A DNA stretch of 64,000 nt from Bacteroidota bacterium. GTDB taxonomy: Bacteria; Bacteroidota; Bacteroidia; Palsa-965. Made by a program: the position numbers and the translations under genes. Below, one piece after another: positions 38,077 to 48,250 of this stretch (position 1 is the stretch's first letter; each line of letters begins with the position of its first letter). The stretch lies in NCBI GenBank assembly GCA_013298545.1, contig JAAFIA010000001.1:62001-126000 (forward strand). Reading direction: 5' to 3'. The notes beneath the pieces are model-generated. The model was not told the DNA's origin. It did not search any database and worked only from the letters and a program-made list of their open reading frames with translations.

Positions 38077-38958
38077 TTACTTCCTCCCCTTCTGCGCCGA
38101 TACCTGATACTCGCGTGGTGTTTTATTCATCACTTTCCGAAATACGCGGTTGAAGTGCGAGACGTTTCCAAAACCACACTCGTACGCAATTTCCGACACC
38201 ATCACATCGGTTCCGGTTTTTAGGCGGCGGCAGGCTTGTTCTACGCGCACTTCGTTGAGAAAGGTAATGTAGGTTTTATGCGTGTGTTTTTTGAAGAACC
38301 GGCAAAACGCTTCAGGCGTCATGTGTACAATTTCGGCAGCATCGCCAACTGTTACTTCCTTATTGAAATTTTTTAGCGTGTAATCGAAAATTGCGTGCAT
38401 GCGCGTTCCTTCGCGTTCGGTAAGGTCGCTTCCTACTTCGCCGTCAGATAACGGTTGGTGGCTGCTGTGGTGCAAAACCAAATCGATCAATTGTAAGAAA
38501 GCCGTGAGGCGTTGCAAGCCTTGCAATACACGCACACGCAAAAACGCTTCCGTAACCGCCACATAATCTTTCGGTTCAATGCGATATCCGCGTGAAGAGC
38601 GTTGAGCAAACTGTTTCAACTCGTGCAATTCTGGAATATTTCCCAAACTCGATGGCACTTCCGAAACATCAAAAAACACAGAAATCGATTGCGCCTTGAG
38701 CCATGTTTTCTTTTGAAAATAAATGGGATCGCAGCGAAATACATGCGGTTGATTTTGGCCAAGCCAATAAATTTCGCCCGAAGAAAAATGTCCCGTATAA
38801 TTTCCCGCCAAAAGTGTTCCTTCTCCTTTCAGAATCCATGTGAGTTGCACTTCGGGGTGTTGATGGAGGTAATCGTAAAAATGCGACTGAATATCTTCCT
38901 CCACGATCACAGAGTTTTCTCTGAGAACCGGAATTTTGAAGGGTAATATCTTAGTCAT
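38077..38958 (-). CDS. AraC family transcriptional regulator with N-terminal cupin
   Basis: C-terminal AraC HTH (VSEIAYECGFGNVSHFNRVFRKVMNKTPREYQVSAQKGRK). Confidence 0.9.
   Translation of the reverse strand: MTKILPFKIPVLRENSVIVEEDIQSHFYDYLHQHPEVQLTWILKGEGTLLAGNYTGHFSSGEIYWLGQNQPHVFRCDPIYFQKKTWLKAQSISVFFDVSEVPSSLGNIPELHELKQFAQRSSRGYRIEPKDYVAVTEAFLRVRVLQGLQRLTAFLQLIDLVLHHSSHQPLSDGEVGSDLTEREGTRMHAIFDYTLKNFNKEVTVGDAAEIVHMTPEAFCRFFKKHTHKTYITFLNEVRVEQACRRLKTGTDVMVSEIAYECGFGNVSHFNRVFRKVMNKTPREYQVSAQKGRK
38078..38128. repeat. 51-bp direct repeat, right copy (within araC 3' end)
   Basis: Identical to 36732-36782. Confidence 0.97.
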
Positions 38959-39192
38959 GATTGGGTTAATAGGCTAGTTATGTAGTGCGATATTAATAAA
39001 AAAAGGTCAATCTTGGATGGCAAGAGGTCAATTTCTGCAAACCAATAGCTAAAATTTGATTAGCCAACCAACCGATATGCTTCTACATTTGTTGCGGTTG
39101 CCGTTGCGTTGTCCTCGTTCTTTCTAAAATTGCAACCACCAGCGGAAACACATTTGGTTTCACTCACGATGTTCCGCTCAACACATCAGCAC

Positions 39193-39226
39193 AAAAGGCC
39201 GGGATTAGCGTTCCGGCCTTTTTGTT
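39193..39226. terminator. Intrinsic terminator (bidirectional)
   Basis: AAAAGGCCGG GATTAGCGTT CCGGCCTTTTTG. Confidence 0.85.
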
Positions 39227-39243
39227 TTGTAGGCTTTAGCCGA

Positions 39244-40746
39244 TCATTTTTTCAACACAATCCGAAACGTCGTGCCTTTTCCAAGTTCAGATCGCTTAAC
39301 GAAAATTTTCCCTTTGTGATATTGCTCCACAATGCGTTTGCATAGCGATAAGCCCAAACCCCAACCGCGCTTCTTTGTCGTAAATCCTGGCTCAAAAATG
39401 GTCTTGTATTTCGATTTGGGCATGCCTTTTCCCGTATCCGTAATATCAATATAAACAAACTGCATTTGATCTGTTGCCTCAATATCAATGCGACCCTGAC
39501 CGTCCATAGCATCTACGGCATTGCGGCAAAGATTTTCGATGACCCATGCAAAAAGCGGAACATTGAGCGGTACCGTCATGTTGCGTTCTGTTTTTACGGC
39601 AAATGTTACACTCTTGGGCGATCGGGAGCGGATGTAATCGACGGCTTGCTCTAGGGCTTCTTCCAAATTTTCGGATTGCATTTTGGGTTGCGATCCAATT
39701 TTCGAGAACCGTTCAGTAATCATTTCCAAACGCTTGAGATCTTTCCCAATTTCGTCTGTCATTTCGGGATCAACACCTTTGAGTTTGAGCAATTCTTGCC
39801 ACGCAATGAGCGAAGAAAGCGGCGTTCCGAGTTGGTGCGCGGTTTCTTTGGCCATACCTACCCAAACATGATCTTGTTCGGCTTTGCGCGAAGTGCTAAA
39901 CATTAAATACGCAATGAGCAAAAACATGCCGACAACCACAATTTGTCCGACTGGAAAATAACGCAACTGCTTCAACTGCGGCGATTCCATGTAATAAATC
40001 AAATTCTTTTTGCCATTGCCGAGCGAAACCGTAATCGTATCGCCATATTGCCGCAATTCTTTGAGCGCTTCTTGCAAGTACGCTAACGAATCTTGCTTGA
40101 TCAAAACCGTATCGAGGTTTCCGTAGGCCAGAATTTTTGTTGACGTAGAATCGGTGTAGATGGCCGGTGCGGAGGCCGGATTGGCCGCAACCTCTTTGAT
40201 AAACGAGCGTTCGTTGTTTTCAAACGATTGTCGTATTTCGGTAAACACTTCAGAATCTTTGTAAAACAAATACTGAAAACGACCGCCGCCTACGTCAATC
40301 GGAATGCTGTCGTGCTGCGCGCGCATGAGCACTAGCTGCTCCTGAATGTAAACCGTATCGCGCAGGCGTGTAGAATCTAAATTGCGCGCATACACAAATC
40401 GCCCACGATCATCGCGAAGCATTACGGGAACAGTTTCGTTTCCTTTAATGACTTCAAAGGCAAAACTATAATCGCTTAAATCTTTTGAAAGTTGGCGGTT
40501 TGCTTCGGCCCAAAGCTCTACTTTTTTGCGTTCTTCGCGCGCAATTTTTGAATACAAGGTGTTGGTTACTTCAACCAAAACAGCTTTGCGGCGCACGGCC
40601 TCGGCCCAAAGTTCAACATTGCGTTTTTCGCTTGTCGATATTTTTTTGACCAGTCTCCCCGAAAACCAGAGCGATATGCCCACAATGATTGCCGCTGCAA
40701 GCAGAAGCAGAAGTTTCCATTGTTGTTTGCGGGAATAGATGTTCAC
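39244..40746 (-). CDS. Membrane sensor histidine kinase
   Basis: KETAHQLGTPLSSLIAWQELL H-box, N-box (VIENLCRNAVDAM), DTGKGMP, GLGLSLCKRIVEQ. The listed start (40767) is a TTG inside a TACCTTTG -7 box; GTG 40746 is an alternative. Confidence 0.88.
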   Translation of the reverse strand: MNIYSRKQQWKLLLLLAAAIIVGISLWFSGRLVKKISTSEKRNVELWAEAVRRKAVLVEVTNTLYSKIAREERKKVELWAEANRQLSKDLSDYSFAFEVIKGNETVPVMLRDDRGRFVYARNLDSTRLRDTVYIQEQLVLMRAQHDSIPIDVGGGRFQYLFYKDSEVFTEIRQSFENNERSFIKEVAANPASAPAIYTDSTSTKILAYGNLDTVLIKQDSLAYLQEALKELRQYGDTITVSLGNGKKNLIYYMESPQLKQLRYFPVGQIVVVGMFLLIAYLMFSTSRKAEQDHVWVGMAKETAHQLGTPLSSLIAWQELLKLKGVDPEMTDEIGKDLKRLEMITERFSKIGSQPKMQSENLEEALEQAVDYIRSRSPKSVTFAVKTERNMTVPLNVPLFAWVIENLCRNAVDAMDGQGRIDIEATDQMQFVYIDITDTGKGMPKSKYKTIFEPGFTTKKRGWGLGLSLCKRIVEQYHKGKIFVKRSELGKGTTFRIVLKK

Positions 40747-40927
40747 GTTGCCGGGGATTGTTTTCAAAGGTAATTATTCTGTGGCAATGCGTGAGGGTGC
40801 TTTTTCCCACACCCACACTTGTTCACATCCCCCCGCTCGAAACTCCCCCGCACACAAATCAAAACTCTAAAAATCTTCGGTACTTTTGAGCATGAAATTT
40901 TTTGCGCAATCCTGCGTTTTCTATCGC

Positions 40928-42799
40928 ATGAAAATCTCCCCGCTTATTCTGCTCTTTTTGATTATCGGATTTGCTGCACCTGCACAAACCGGCAAAAAAC
41001 CAAAAAGCAAAAGCACAACCACCGCTGCTAAACGAACAACGGCTGGCAATCCCAAACCCGAGAAAAAAATCGAGTATTGGGATCAGGAAAAAAAGCACAA
41101 AAAAAGCGAAGAATTTTTGCTCAACGGCAAGCAGCACGGCAAATGCAGCTACTGGTATCAAAACGACAAACTCGCGCGTACAGGAAGTTTTATCGATGGG
41201 AAAGAAGATGGTTTCTGGATCTATTATTACGACGATGGCAAAAAGAAAGCCGAAGAATTTTATATCGAAGGAATAAAATTTGGCCGTGCCAAATACTGGT
41301 TCAAATCGGGACAACAAGCCATGATTTGTCGTTATGTTGGCAATGTGGCCGATAGCACTTGGGTTTCGTGGTACGAAAATGGTCAAATCAAAAGCAATGA
41401 AAACTTCAAAGCGGTTTTTGTCAATTTCCGCTGGGGCACCATCAAACAAGGGCAATTCCGCTACTGGCGCGAAAATGGAACACCTGAAAGCGATGGTTTT
41501 TTTGTCAATGATACCCTGCATGGCCCATACAGTTCTTGGCATCCGAATGGAAAAATGCGTGAAACGGGTGAGTTTACAAAAGGTAAAAAATCGGGCCGCT
41601 GGAAATACTTTTACGAAAACGGAAAACTTATTTCTGAAAACGAATACCGCGATGGACTTGAACTGATTTGGGAACTATACGCCGAAGACGGAAAACACCT
41701 CATTGCGAATGGAAACGGACGTTTGTTGCTCGTTTACGACAATGGCAAAAAAAATGCGGAAGGCAATTACCGCAACGGCTTACGCGATAGCACGTGGACA
41801 TTTTGGACACCAAACGGAACACTCGATTTTAAAGACGATTTTCGTGAGGGACGAAAAAACGGAAAATCCATTCATTGGTATGCCGATGGAACCATAAGCA
41901 TTGAAGGACAATACGAAAACGACCTGAAAACGGGCAATTGGACTTGGTACAAAACCAATGGAAAAATAGATATGTCGGGCGAGTTTTCAAACGATTTAAG
42001 AAATGGGCATTGGCTTTATTATTTCCCAGAACAAGACAAAATAGAAACAGACGGGTGGTTTAAAGACGATCTTGAAGATAGCTTGTGGACATATTGGTAC
42101 CCCAACGGACAGAAGTACAAAGAAGGTACGTTTGTAAAAGGCAAGAAAAATGGCGAATGGAAATTTTGGTTCGAGAATGGTCAACTTTTGCAAGAAGGCG
42201 TTTTTGTCAACAATAAAAATCATGGCCTTTGGACATCCTGGTACGACAATGGCGCCATCAAAGACCGCGGCACATTTGATTCGAGCTTGATGGTTGGCAA
42301 ATGGGAAGGTTGGTATTTCAACGGCCAACTCAATTATTCGGGCACCTACGGCGACAAAGGAAGAAAAGAAGGGGCTTGGAAATTTTATTGGAAAAATGGC
42401 AAGATGATGGAGCAAGGTTCGTTTAGGAACGGACTGCATGCTGGAAAATGGACGTATTGGAGCGAAGCGGGAATTTTAGATCGTACGGGGCATTACAAAT
42501 ACGATAAGCAGCATGGCAAATGGAAATACTATTACGAAACAGGTGGTTTGATGACGGAGCAATCGTATGATGTGGGCAAGTTGAAAGGCAAGAGCAAAAC
42601 GTATTACATGGATGGCAAACTAAAAGCTGTTGCCAGCTATAAAATCATTCGGCAAAAAGAGTTTATTGCCACAAAAACCAACGGTAAAAAAGTATATAAA
42701 ACGCGCAAAGTAAGCAAACCACATGGCAAATGGCTTTTCTATGCCCCGGACGGAAAAGTCCTGAGCAGCCTGCGCTATAAGAAAGGTGTAAAGCTTTAG
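40928..42799 (+). CDS. Secreted MORN/YwqK-repeat protein
   Basis: Signal peptide MKISPLILLFLIIGFAAPAQT; many ~22-aa repeats of the form W.YWYENGQxxxEGxFxxGKxxGxW. Confidence 0.85.
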   Translation: MKISPLILLFLIIGFAAPAQTGKKPKSKSTTTAAKRTTAGNPKPEKKIEYWDQEKKHKKSEEFLLNGKQHGKCSYWYQNDKLARTGSFIDGKEDGFWIYYYDDGKKKAEEFYIEGIKFGRAKYWFKSGQQAMICRYVGNVADSTWVSWYENGQIKSNENFKAVFVNFRWGTIKQGQFRYWRENGTPESDGFFVNDTLHGPYSSWHPNGKMRETGEFTKGKKSGRWKYFYENGKLISENEYRDGLELIWELYAEDGKHLIANGNGRLLLVYDNGKKNAEGNYRNGLRDSTWTFWTPNGTLDFKDDFREGRKNGKSIHWYADGTISIEGQYENDLKTGNWTWYKTNGKIDMSGEFSNDLRNGHWLYYFPEQDKIETDGWFKDDLEDSLWTYWYPNGQKYKEGTFVKGKKNGEWKFWFENGQLLQEGVFVNNKNHGLWTSWYDNGAIKDRGTFDSSLMVGKWEGWYFNGQLNYSGTYGDKGRKEGAWKFYWKNGKMMEQGSFRNGLHAGKWTYWSEAGILDRTGHYKYDKQHGKWKYYYETGGLMTEQSYDVGKLKGKSKTYYMDGKLKAVASYKIIRQKEFIATKTNGKKVYKTRKVSKPHGKWLFYAPDGKVLSSLRYKKGVKL

Positions 42800-42802
42800 C
42801 CT

Positions 42803-43096
42803 TTACGATGTTTTCTTACGCAAGCGGCGGAAATGCGGGTCGTTGGGATGGTTGTAATGTGGCTTATGCACATTGTTTCCGGGAGTACTTGATTCTTCAT
42901 CTTTGTTTTTCCCAGATTGACCTACCGTAATGACCCAAGCGAAGAGAACTACGCCTATAATGAGGGCAACGTAAAGTAGGATTTCGCCCACAGAGATTCC
43001 TTCTGGTTTTCCTGCGGTTTGAGCCCAAGTAGGTGTACTGAGCATAAGGGTTGCGGCAATGAGCGCAATTCCTTTGGTGTTGTGTTTCGGCATCAT
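42803..43096 (-). CDS. Small membrane protein, hypothetical
   Basis: Signal peptide plus one TM (GEILLYVALIIGVVLFAWVITVG). Upstream CAAATATA (TATATTTG -7 on the minus strand) at 43194-43201. Confidence 0.55.
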   Translation of the reverse strand: MMPKHNTKGIALIAATLMLSTPTWAQTAGKPEGISVGEILLYVALIIGVVLFAWVITVGQSGKNKDEESSTPGNNVHKPHYNHPNDPHFRRLRKKTS

Positions 43097-43259
43097 GACT
43101 ATGCGTGTTTGCGTTAGACAGGTTCGATGCCGTTCTTTTGTATTCATGAGGCCAAAAAAGAACGTCGTCGGAAGTATTATTGGTTTGGTCTAGCAAATAT
43201 ACGTCTTTATCGACCAGAAAGTCAAGTAAAAAAGATTTGGATTTATACTTATTCTATTG

Positions 43260-43267
43260 TACATTTG
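43260..43267 (+). promoter_or_regulatory. -7 box of the rimP-nusA-infB promoter
   Basis: TACATTTG matches TAnnTTTG; 59 nt from the end of the box to the rimP ATG. Confidence 0.65.
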
Positions 43268-43293
43268 CACTCGCAATTCGTAGAAAAACAATT

Positions 43294-43321
43294 CAGGGGA
43301 CAGAAAGTCCCCTGTTTTTTT
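43294..43321 (+). terminator. Leader terminator / putative attenuator upstream of rimP
   Basis: CAGGGGAC-AGAAA-GTCCCCTG then TTTTTTT: perfect 8-bp stem, 5-nt loop, 7-T tract ending 5 nt before the rimP ATG. Confidence 0.85.
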
Positions 43322-43326
43322 GTCGC

Positions 43327-43791
43327 ATGATCAACCACAATACCGTTCGCCAACTGGCCGAAGAACATCTCGCAGGCACCGATCTTTTTCTCGTTGACAT
43401 TACCATCAACGCGAAAAACAAAATCGCTGTATATGTTGACCGTATGGGCCATGTAGCCATCAAAGACTGCGTTTCGTTGAGCCGCCACATCGAGTCGAAT
43501 CTTGATCGTGAAGCCGAAGATTTTGAACTCGAAGTGTCATCGCCCGGCCTCGATAAACCGTTCAAAGTTATTCAGCAGTACGAAAAAAATATCGGCAAAG
43601 CGGTTGAGGTCGTTCTCAAAGACGGTCGCAAAATAGAAGGAACACTTACCGAAGCATCTGCTGAACGTATTGTTCTTGAACAACACCTGATTAAAAAAGT
43701 TGAGGGCAAAAAAACAAAACAAAAAACAACCGAACAGCACCCGTTTGCTTTCGCCGACATCAAAGAAACCTACATCGTCATTTCTTTTTAA
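43327..43791 (+). CDS. rimP: Ribosome maturation factor RimP
   Basis: EVSSPGLDKPFKVIQQYEKNIGKAVEVVLKDGRKIEGTL; upstream of nusA. Confidence 0.92.
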   Translation: MINHNTVRQLAEEHLAGTDLFLVDITINAKNKIAVYVDRMGHVAIKDCVSLSRHIESNLDREAEDFELEVSSPGLDKPFKVIQQYEKNIGKAVEVVLKDGRKIEGTLTEASAERIVLEQHLIKKVEGKKTKQKTTEQHPFAFADIKETYIVISF

Positions 43792-43840
43792 TTCAATATA
43801 CTAAACAAGAGTCATCCATAATTTGACATCCGTTTCAACA

Positions 43841-45091
43841 ATGGAAAACATCAACCTGATCGAATCCTTCTCAGAGTTTAAGGAAACGAAAAACATCGAC
43901 CGCACTACGTTGATCAGCATCATCGAAGACGTATTCCGCAGTCTTATCCGTAAAAAATACGGTAGCGACGAAAACTTCGACGTTATTGTAAATCCCGAAC
44001 GCGGCGACTTAGAGATTTGGCGCAACCGCGAAATTGTCGATGATGAATTTGCTGAAGACAGCTTTGATTACGACGAAAACAAACACATTGGCTTGAGCGA
44101 AGCCCGCAAAATTGAACCCGATTTTGAAATTGGTGAACAAGTAACAGATAGTTTTAAGCTCGATGATTTTGGACGCCGTTCTGTTTTGGCAATCCGTCAA
44201 AACCTCGTTTCGCGCGTACTCGATCTCGAAAAAGACGCCATCTACCAAAAATACAAAGAACGTGTTGGTGATGTCATTACGGGCGAAGTTTACCAAGTCT
44301 GGAAAAAAGAAACACTCATTCTCGACGACGAAGGCAACGAACTTATTCTTCCTAAAAACGAACAAATCCCGGGCGACTTTTTCAAAAAAGGCGATTCTAC
44401 CCGTGCCGTTGTTTCTAAAGTGGATATGCGCAACAACGCGCCTGTCATTATCCTTTCCCGCACCTCGCCTGTTTTCCTCGAAAAATTATTTGAAAACGAA
44501 GTTCCTGAGATTTTCGATGGCCTCATTACCATCAAGAAAATTGTCCGCGAACCAGGCGAACGCGCCAAAGTTGCTGTTGAGTCGTACGACGATCGCATTG
44601 ACCCTGTTGGTGCTTGTGTGGGCATGAAAGGCTCACGCATTCATGGCATTGTTCGCGAATTGAAAAACGAGAACATCGATGTTATCAATTATACTGCCAA
44701 TACACAACTCTTTATCCAACGTGCGTTAAGTCCAGCAAAAATCACATCAATCAAGCTCGACGAAGAAAATAAACGCGCCGAAGTATTCCTGAAGCCCGAT
44801 CAAGTTTCGCTTGCTATCGGAAAAGGAGGACACAATATCCGTTTGGCTGGCCGCTTAACCGGATACGAAATCGACGTTTACCGCGATACGGATGAAGATG
44901 TGGAAGACGTTACACTCGACGAATTCGGAGACGAAATCGAACAGTGGATTATTGATGAGTTCAAAAACATTGGTTGCGATACAGCGAAAGCCGTATTGGA
45001 ACTGAGCGATGAAGAACTCATCCGCCGTACCGACCTCGAAGAGGAAACCGTACGCGAAGTAAAACGCATTTTGCGTTCCGAGTTTGAATAA
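43841..45091 (+). CDS. nusA: Transcription termination/antitermination factor NusA
   Basis: S1/KH domains: VREPGERAKVAVESYDDRIDPVGACVGMKGSRIHGIVRELKNENIDVINY. Confidence 0.96.
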   Translation: MENINLIESFSEFKETKNIDRTTLISIIEDVFRSLIRKKYGSDENFDVIVNPERGDLEIWRNREIVDDEFAEDSFDYDENKHIGLSEARKIEPDFEIGEQVTDSFKLDDFGRRSVLAIRQNLVSRVLDLEKDAIYQKYKERVGDVITGEVYQVWKKETLILDDEGNELILPKNEQIPGDFFKKGDSTRAVVSKVDMRNNAPVIILSRTSPVFLEKLFENEVPEIFDGLITIKKIVREPGERAKVAVESYDDRIDPVGACVGMKGSRIHGIVRELKNENIDVINYTANTQLFIQRALSPAKITSIKLDEENKRAEVFLKPDQVSLAIGKGGHNIRLAGRLTGYEIDVYRDTDEDVEDVTLDEFGDEIEQWIIDEFKNIGCDTAKAVLELSDEELIRRTDLEEETVREVKRILRSEFE

Positions 45092-45098
45092 GTTGCCA

Positions 45099-45149
45099 AC
45101 GATTTTTCGGGAACAAAAGCCGCCGCGAGCCATGTTCCCGAAAAATCGT
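45099..45149 (+). promoter_or_regulatory. Perfect 17-bp-stem hairpin between nusA and infB
   Basis: ACGATTTTTCGGGAACA - 17-nt loop - TGTTCCCGAAAAATCGT; no T-run follows. Confidence 0.85.
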
Positions 45150-45232
45150 GGAAAATAAGTGGTCATTTGCCGAATGAGTGCTTTGTTTTCCGACCTTTGT
45201 ACACCGAAAATTCAGCGCGGCAAAACGACTCT

Positions 45233-48232
45233 ATGTCAGAAACCGAAAAAACAATCCGACTCAGCAAAGTCAAAGGCGAGTTGAACGTGTCTCTTGAACG
45301 CATCTTCGAAGTACTCGAAGAAGCCGAGGGGCAAAAGATCGACCGCAACCCAAATGCAAAAATCTCAGAAGCGCAATACCGTCTTCTGCAAGATGAATTT
45401 GCTGTAGATCGGGAAGAAAAAGAAGAATCCAAGCAAATCGGACTTAGCACCAAAGCCCGCAAAGAAACGATTGCGCTTGAGAGTGATTCACGCCCACGCG
45501 AGAAAGAAAAAGAGCGCACACCGGAAGTGGCGAAAGAACCTGTGAAGGAGAAAGAACCCGTAAAACCGGTTGTCGAAACACCTCCCGCTGTTGTTGTTGA
45601 AAAGAAAGAAGAGGAAGAAGCGCCAAAAGTAGAGCCTGTTGTTGAAAAACAAGAGGAAGAAAAACCTGCGGAGGAAAAAACAGAAGAGATTGTTCGTGTA
45701 AAAGCCGAATCAACCTTTACTCCAAAAGTAATCGGCAAAATCAATCTCGAAGAAAAACCAAAAGCGAAAGGTAAAGCTCCCCAAAAGGTTGAGAAAGCTC
45801 AGGAAAAACCGAAGACTAATCCGAAAGGCGATAAAAACGCACCGAAAAAACAAGAGCCTGTTGTTACTCCTAAAGAAGAAGTAAAAGCAGAACCTGTTGT
45901 TGAAACGCCTGTTGTTACCGAAACGCCCGCTGTTGATATTCCTGAGGAGAAAAAAGAAGAAGTGCTCTTCCGCCGTACCGTCGATAAACTCGAAGGACCG
46001 AAGATCATGGGCAAAATTGTTTTGCCCGTTAAAGATGACAAGAAAAAACCTGTCGCCTCTTCTTCTGCTCAATTTGAATCCGACAAAAAGAAAAAACGCA
46101 AACGCATTCGTAAAGAAGGCGGACCTGTTGATCCAAAATCGTTTGCTGCTAAAAACGATCAAAATAAAACAGGCGGCGGACAAGGTGGTGGTGGAAATAA
46201 CCAAGGAAATAACAACAACCGCAACCGTCCAGGCGGTGGTGGTGGAAATAATCGTCCAGGCGGAAACAATCGCCCAGGCGGAAACAACCAAGGAAATAAC
46301 CGCAAGCCGAATACTCCGAAGGCTGAACTCACCGAAGAAGAAGTACAGGCACAAATTAAGGAAACACTCGCCCGTCTTAGCGGTGCTGGTGGAAAATCCA
46401 AAGCCTCTAAATACCGCCGCGAAAAACGCGATCAAGTTAGCCAACGTATTCAACAAGAAGCAGCAGCTCAACTTGCCAATGAAGGTATTTTAAAAGTAAC
46501 CGAATTTGTTACCGCTGCGCAACTCGCTACCATGATGAATGTTCCTGTAACAAACATCATCTCAACCTGTATGACGCTTGGCTTGTTCGTTTCCATCAAC
46601 CAACGTCTCGATGCCGAAACCATCAGCATCCTCGCCGAAGAATTTGGCTACAAAGTTGACTGGGTAAGTGCTGAAGTTCAAGAAGCCATTCAGGAAGAAG
46701 AAGATCGTCCTGAAGACCTCACCGATCGTCCGCCAGTTGTTACTGTCATGGGTCACGTTGACCACGGTAAAACATCACTCCTCGACTACATCCGCAAAAC
46801 AAACGTTATTGCTGGTGAATCGGGTGGTATTACGCAGCACATCGGAGCTTACGCGGTAAAACTCGAAAACGGAAAACAAATTACGTTCCTCGATACACCG
46901 GGTCACGAAGCGTTTACGGCGATGCGTGCGCGTGGTGCGAAACTTACTGACGTAGCCATCATCGTAGTGGCTGCCGACGATAGCGTCATGCCGCAAACCG
47001 TTGAAGCAATCAACCACGCACAAGCTGCGGGTGTTCCGATTGTATTCGCGATTAATAAAATTGATAAGCCCGGAGCAAATCCAGATAAAATCCGCGAAGC
47101 ACTCTCGGCCATGAATATCTTGGTTGAAGAATGGGGCGGTAAATTCCAGTGTCAAGAAATCTCGGCCAAAAAAGGTCAGCACATCGACACACTTCTCGAA
47201 AAAGTATTGCTCGAAGCCGAAATGCTTCAGCTCAAAGCCAATCCGGTACGCCGCGCCGTAGGTGCGGTCATCGAATCGACGCTTGATAAAGGTCGTGGTT
47301 ATACTGCAACCGTTCTCGTCGAAAACGGAACCATGCGTGTAGGCGATGTCGTTCTTGCTGGTTGTTTCAGTGGTCGTGTCAAAGCGATGCACAACGAACG
47401 CGGACAAGATATTCTCGAAGCCGGACCAGCAACGCCAGTTCAGTTGCTCGGCCTCAACGGTGCGCCACAAGCGGGCGATAAATTCAACATCATGGCCGAC
47501 GAACGCGAAGCCCGTGAAATTGCCAACAAACGTTTGCAACTTCAGCGCGAGCAACAAATTCGTACCACCAAACACATCACCATCGAAGAAATTGGCCGTC
47601 GTATTGCCCTCGGCGATTTCAAAGAACTCAACGTCATTGTCAAAGGCGACGTGGATGGTTCAATCGAAGCGTTGGCCGATGCGTTGCTCAAACTTTCTAC
47701 CGAGAAAGTTCAGATTCGCATCATTCACAAATCAGTTGGTGCCATCAGCGAAAGCGACGTACTCCTTGCTTCTGCTTCAAACGCCATCATCATTGGCTTC
47801 CAGGTTCGTCCGTCTGTCAATGCGAAGAAGCTTGCCGAAACAGAACAAATCGACATTCGTCTCTACTCCATCATTTACAAAGCCATCGAAGAAATCAAAG
47901 CCGCGATGGAAGGTATGTTGGCCCCAGAGTTTGAAGAGAAAGTTGTTTGTAACGTCGAGATTCGCGAAGTATTCCGCATCACGAAAGTGGGAACAATTGC
48001 TGGTTGTTATGTACTCGATGGTAAAGTCAACCGTCAAACCAAAGTACGCATCATCCGCGATGGCATTGTACTCCACGACGGCTCACTTGGTTCACTCAAA
48101 CGTTTCAAAGACGATGTGAAAGAAGTTGCTGCTGGTTACGAATGCGGTCTGAACATTGATAAATTCGACAACATTCAAGTTGGCGATTTGATCGAAGGTT
48201 ACGAAATGGTTGAGATCAAACGCAAACTTTAA
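45233..48232 (+). CDS. infB: Translation initiation factor IF-2
   Basis: [51 protein letters not shown]; low-complexity N-terminal region. Confidence 0.97.
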   Translation: MSETEKTIRLSKVKGELNVSLERIFEVLEEAEGQKIDRNPNAKISEAQYRLLQDEFAVDREEKEESKQIGLSTKARKETIALESDSRPREKEKERTPEVAKEPVKEKEPVKPVVETPPAVVVEKKEEEEAPKVEPVVEKQEEEKPAEEKTEEIVRVKAESTFTPKVIGKINLEEKPKAKGKAPQKVEKAQEKPKTNPKGDKNAPKKQEPVVTPKEEVKAEPVVETPVVTETPAVDIPEEKKEEVLFRRTVDKLEGPKIMGKIVLPVKDDKKKPVASSSAQFESDKKKKRKRIRKEGGPVDPKSFAAKNDQNKTGGGQGGGGNNQGNNNNRNRPGGGGGNNRPGGNNRPGGNNQGNNRKPNTPKAELTEEEVQAQIKETLARLSGAGGKSKASKYRREKRDQVSQRIQQEAAAQLANEGILKVTEFVTAAQLATMMNVPVTNIISTCMTLGLFVSINQRLDAETISILAEEFGYKVDWVSAEVQEAIQEEEDRPEDLTDRPPVVTVMGHVDHGKTSLLDYIRKTNVIAGESGGITQHIGAYAVKLENGKQITFLDTPGHEAFTAMRARGAKLTDVAIIVVAADDSVMPQTVEAINHAQAAGVPIVFAINKIDKPGANPDKIREALSAMNILVEEWGGKFQCQEISAKKGQHIDTLLEKVLLEAEMLQLKANPVRRAVGAVIESTLDKGRGYTATVLVENGTMRVGDVVLAGCFSGRVKAMHNERGQDILEAGPATPVQLLGLNGAPQAGDKFNIMADEREAREIANKRLQLQREQQIRTTKHITIEEIGRRIALGDFKELNVIVKGDVDGSIEALADALLKLSTEKVQIRIIHKSVGAISESDVLLASASNAIIIGFQVRPSVNAKKLAETEQIDIRLYSIIYKAIEEIKAAMEGMLAPEFEEKVVCNVEIREVFRITKVGTIAGCYVLDGKVNRQTKVRIIRDGIVLHDGSLGSLKRFKDDVKEVAAGYECGLNIDKFDNIQVGDLIEGYEMVEIKRKL

Positions 48233-48250
48233 TTCACTTATTCACTGTAT

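Noticed and set aside
39109-39345. 78-aa ORF between araC and the histidine kinase
   Set aside because: It spans a strong terminator hairpin and overlaps the kinase 3' end; no protein-like features.
40928-42799. YwqK 'antitoxin' as part of a toxin-antitoxin system
   Set aside because: The protein is a secreted MORN-like repeat solenoid and no toxin is adjacent.
45450-46330. Low-complexity E/K/V and G/N/P-rich N-terminal region of IF-2 as an unusual inserted domain
   Set aside because: Such disordered N-terminal regions are common in Bacteroidota IF-2.
46775-47575. 266-aa antisense ORF in infB
   Set aside because: Sense strand is an unambiguous IF-2; the antisense translation has no recognisable domain.
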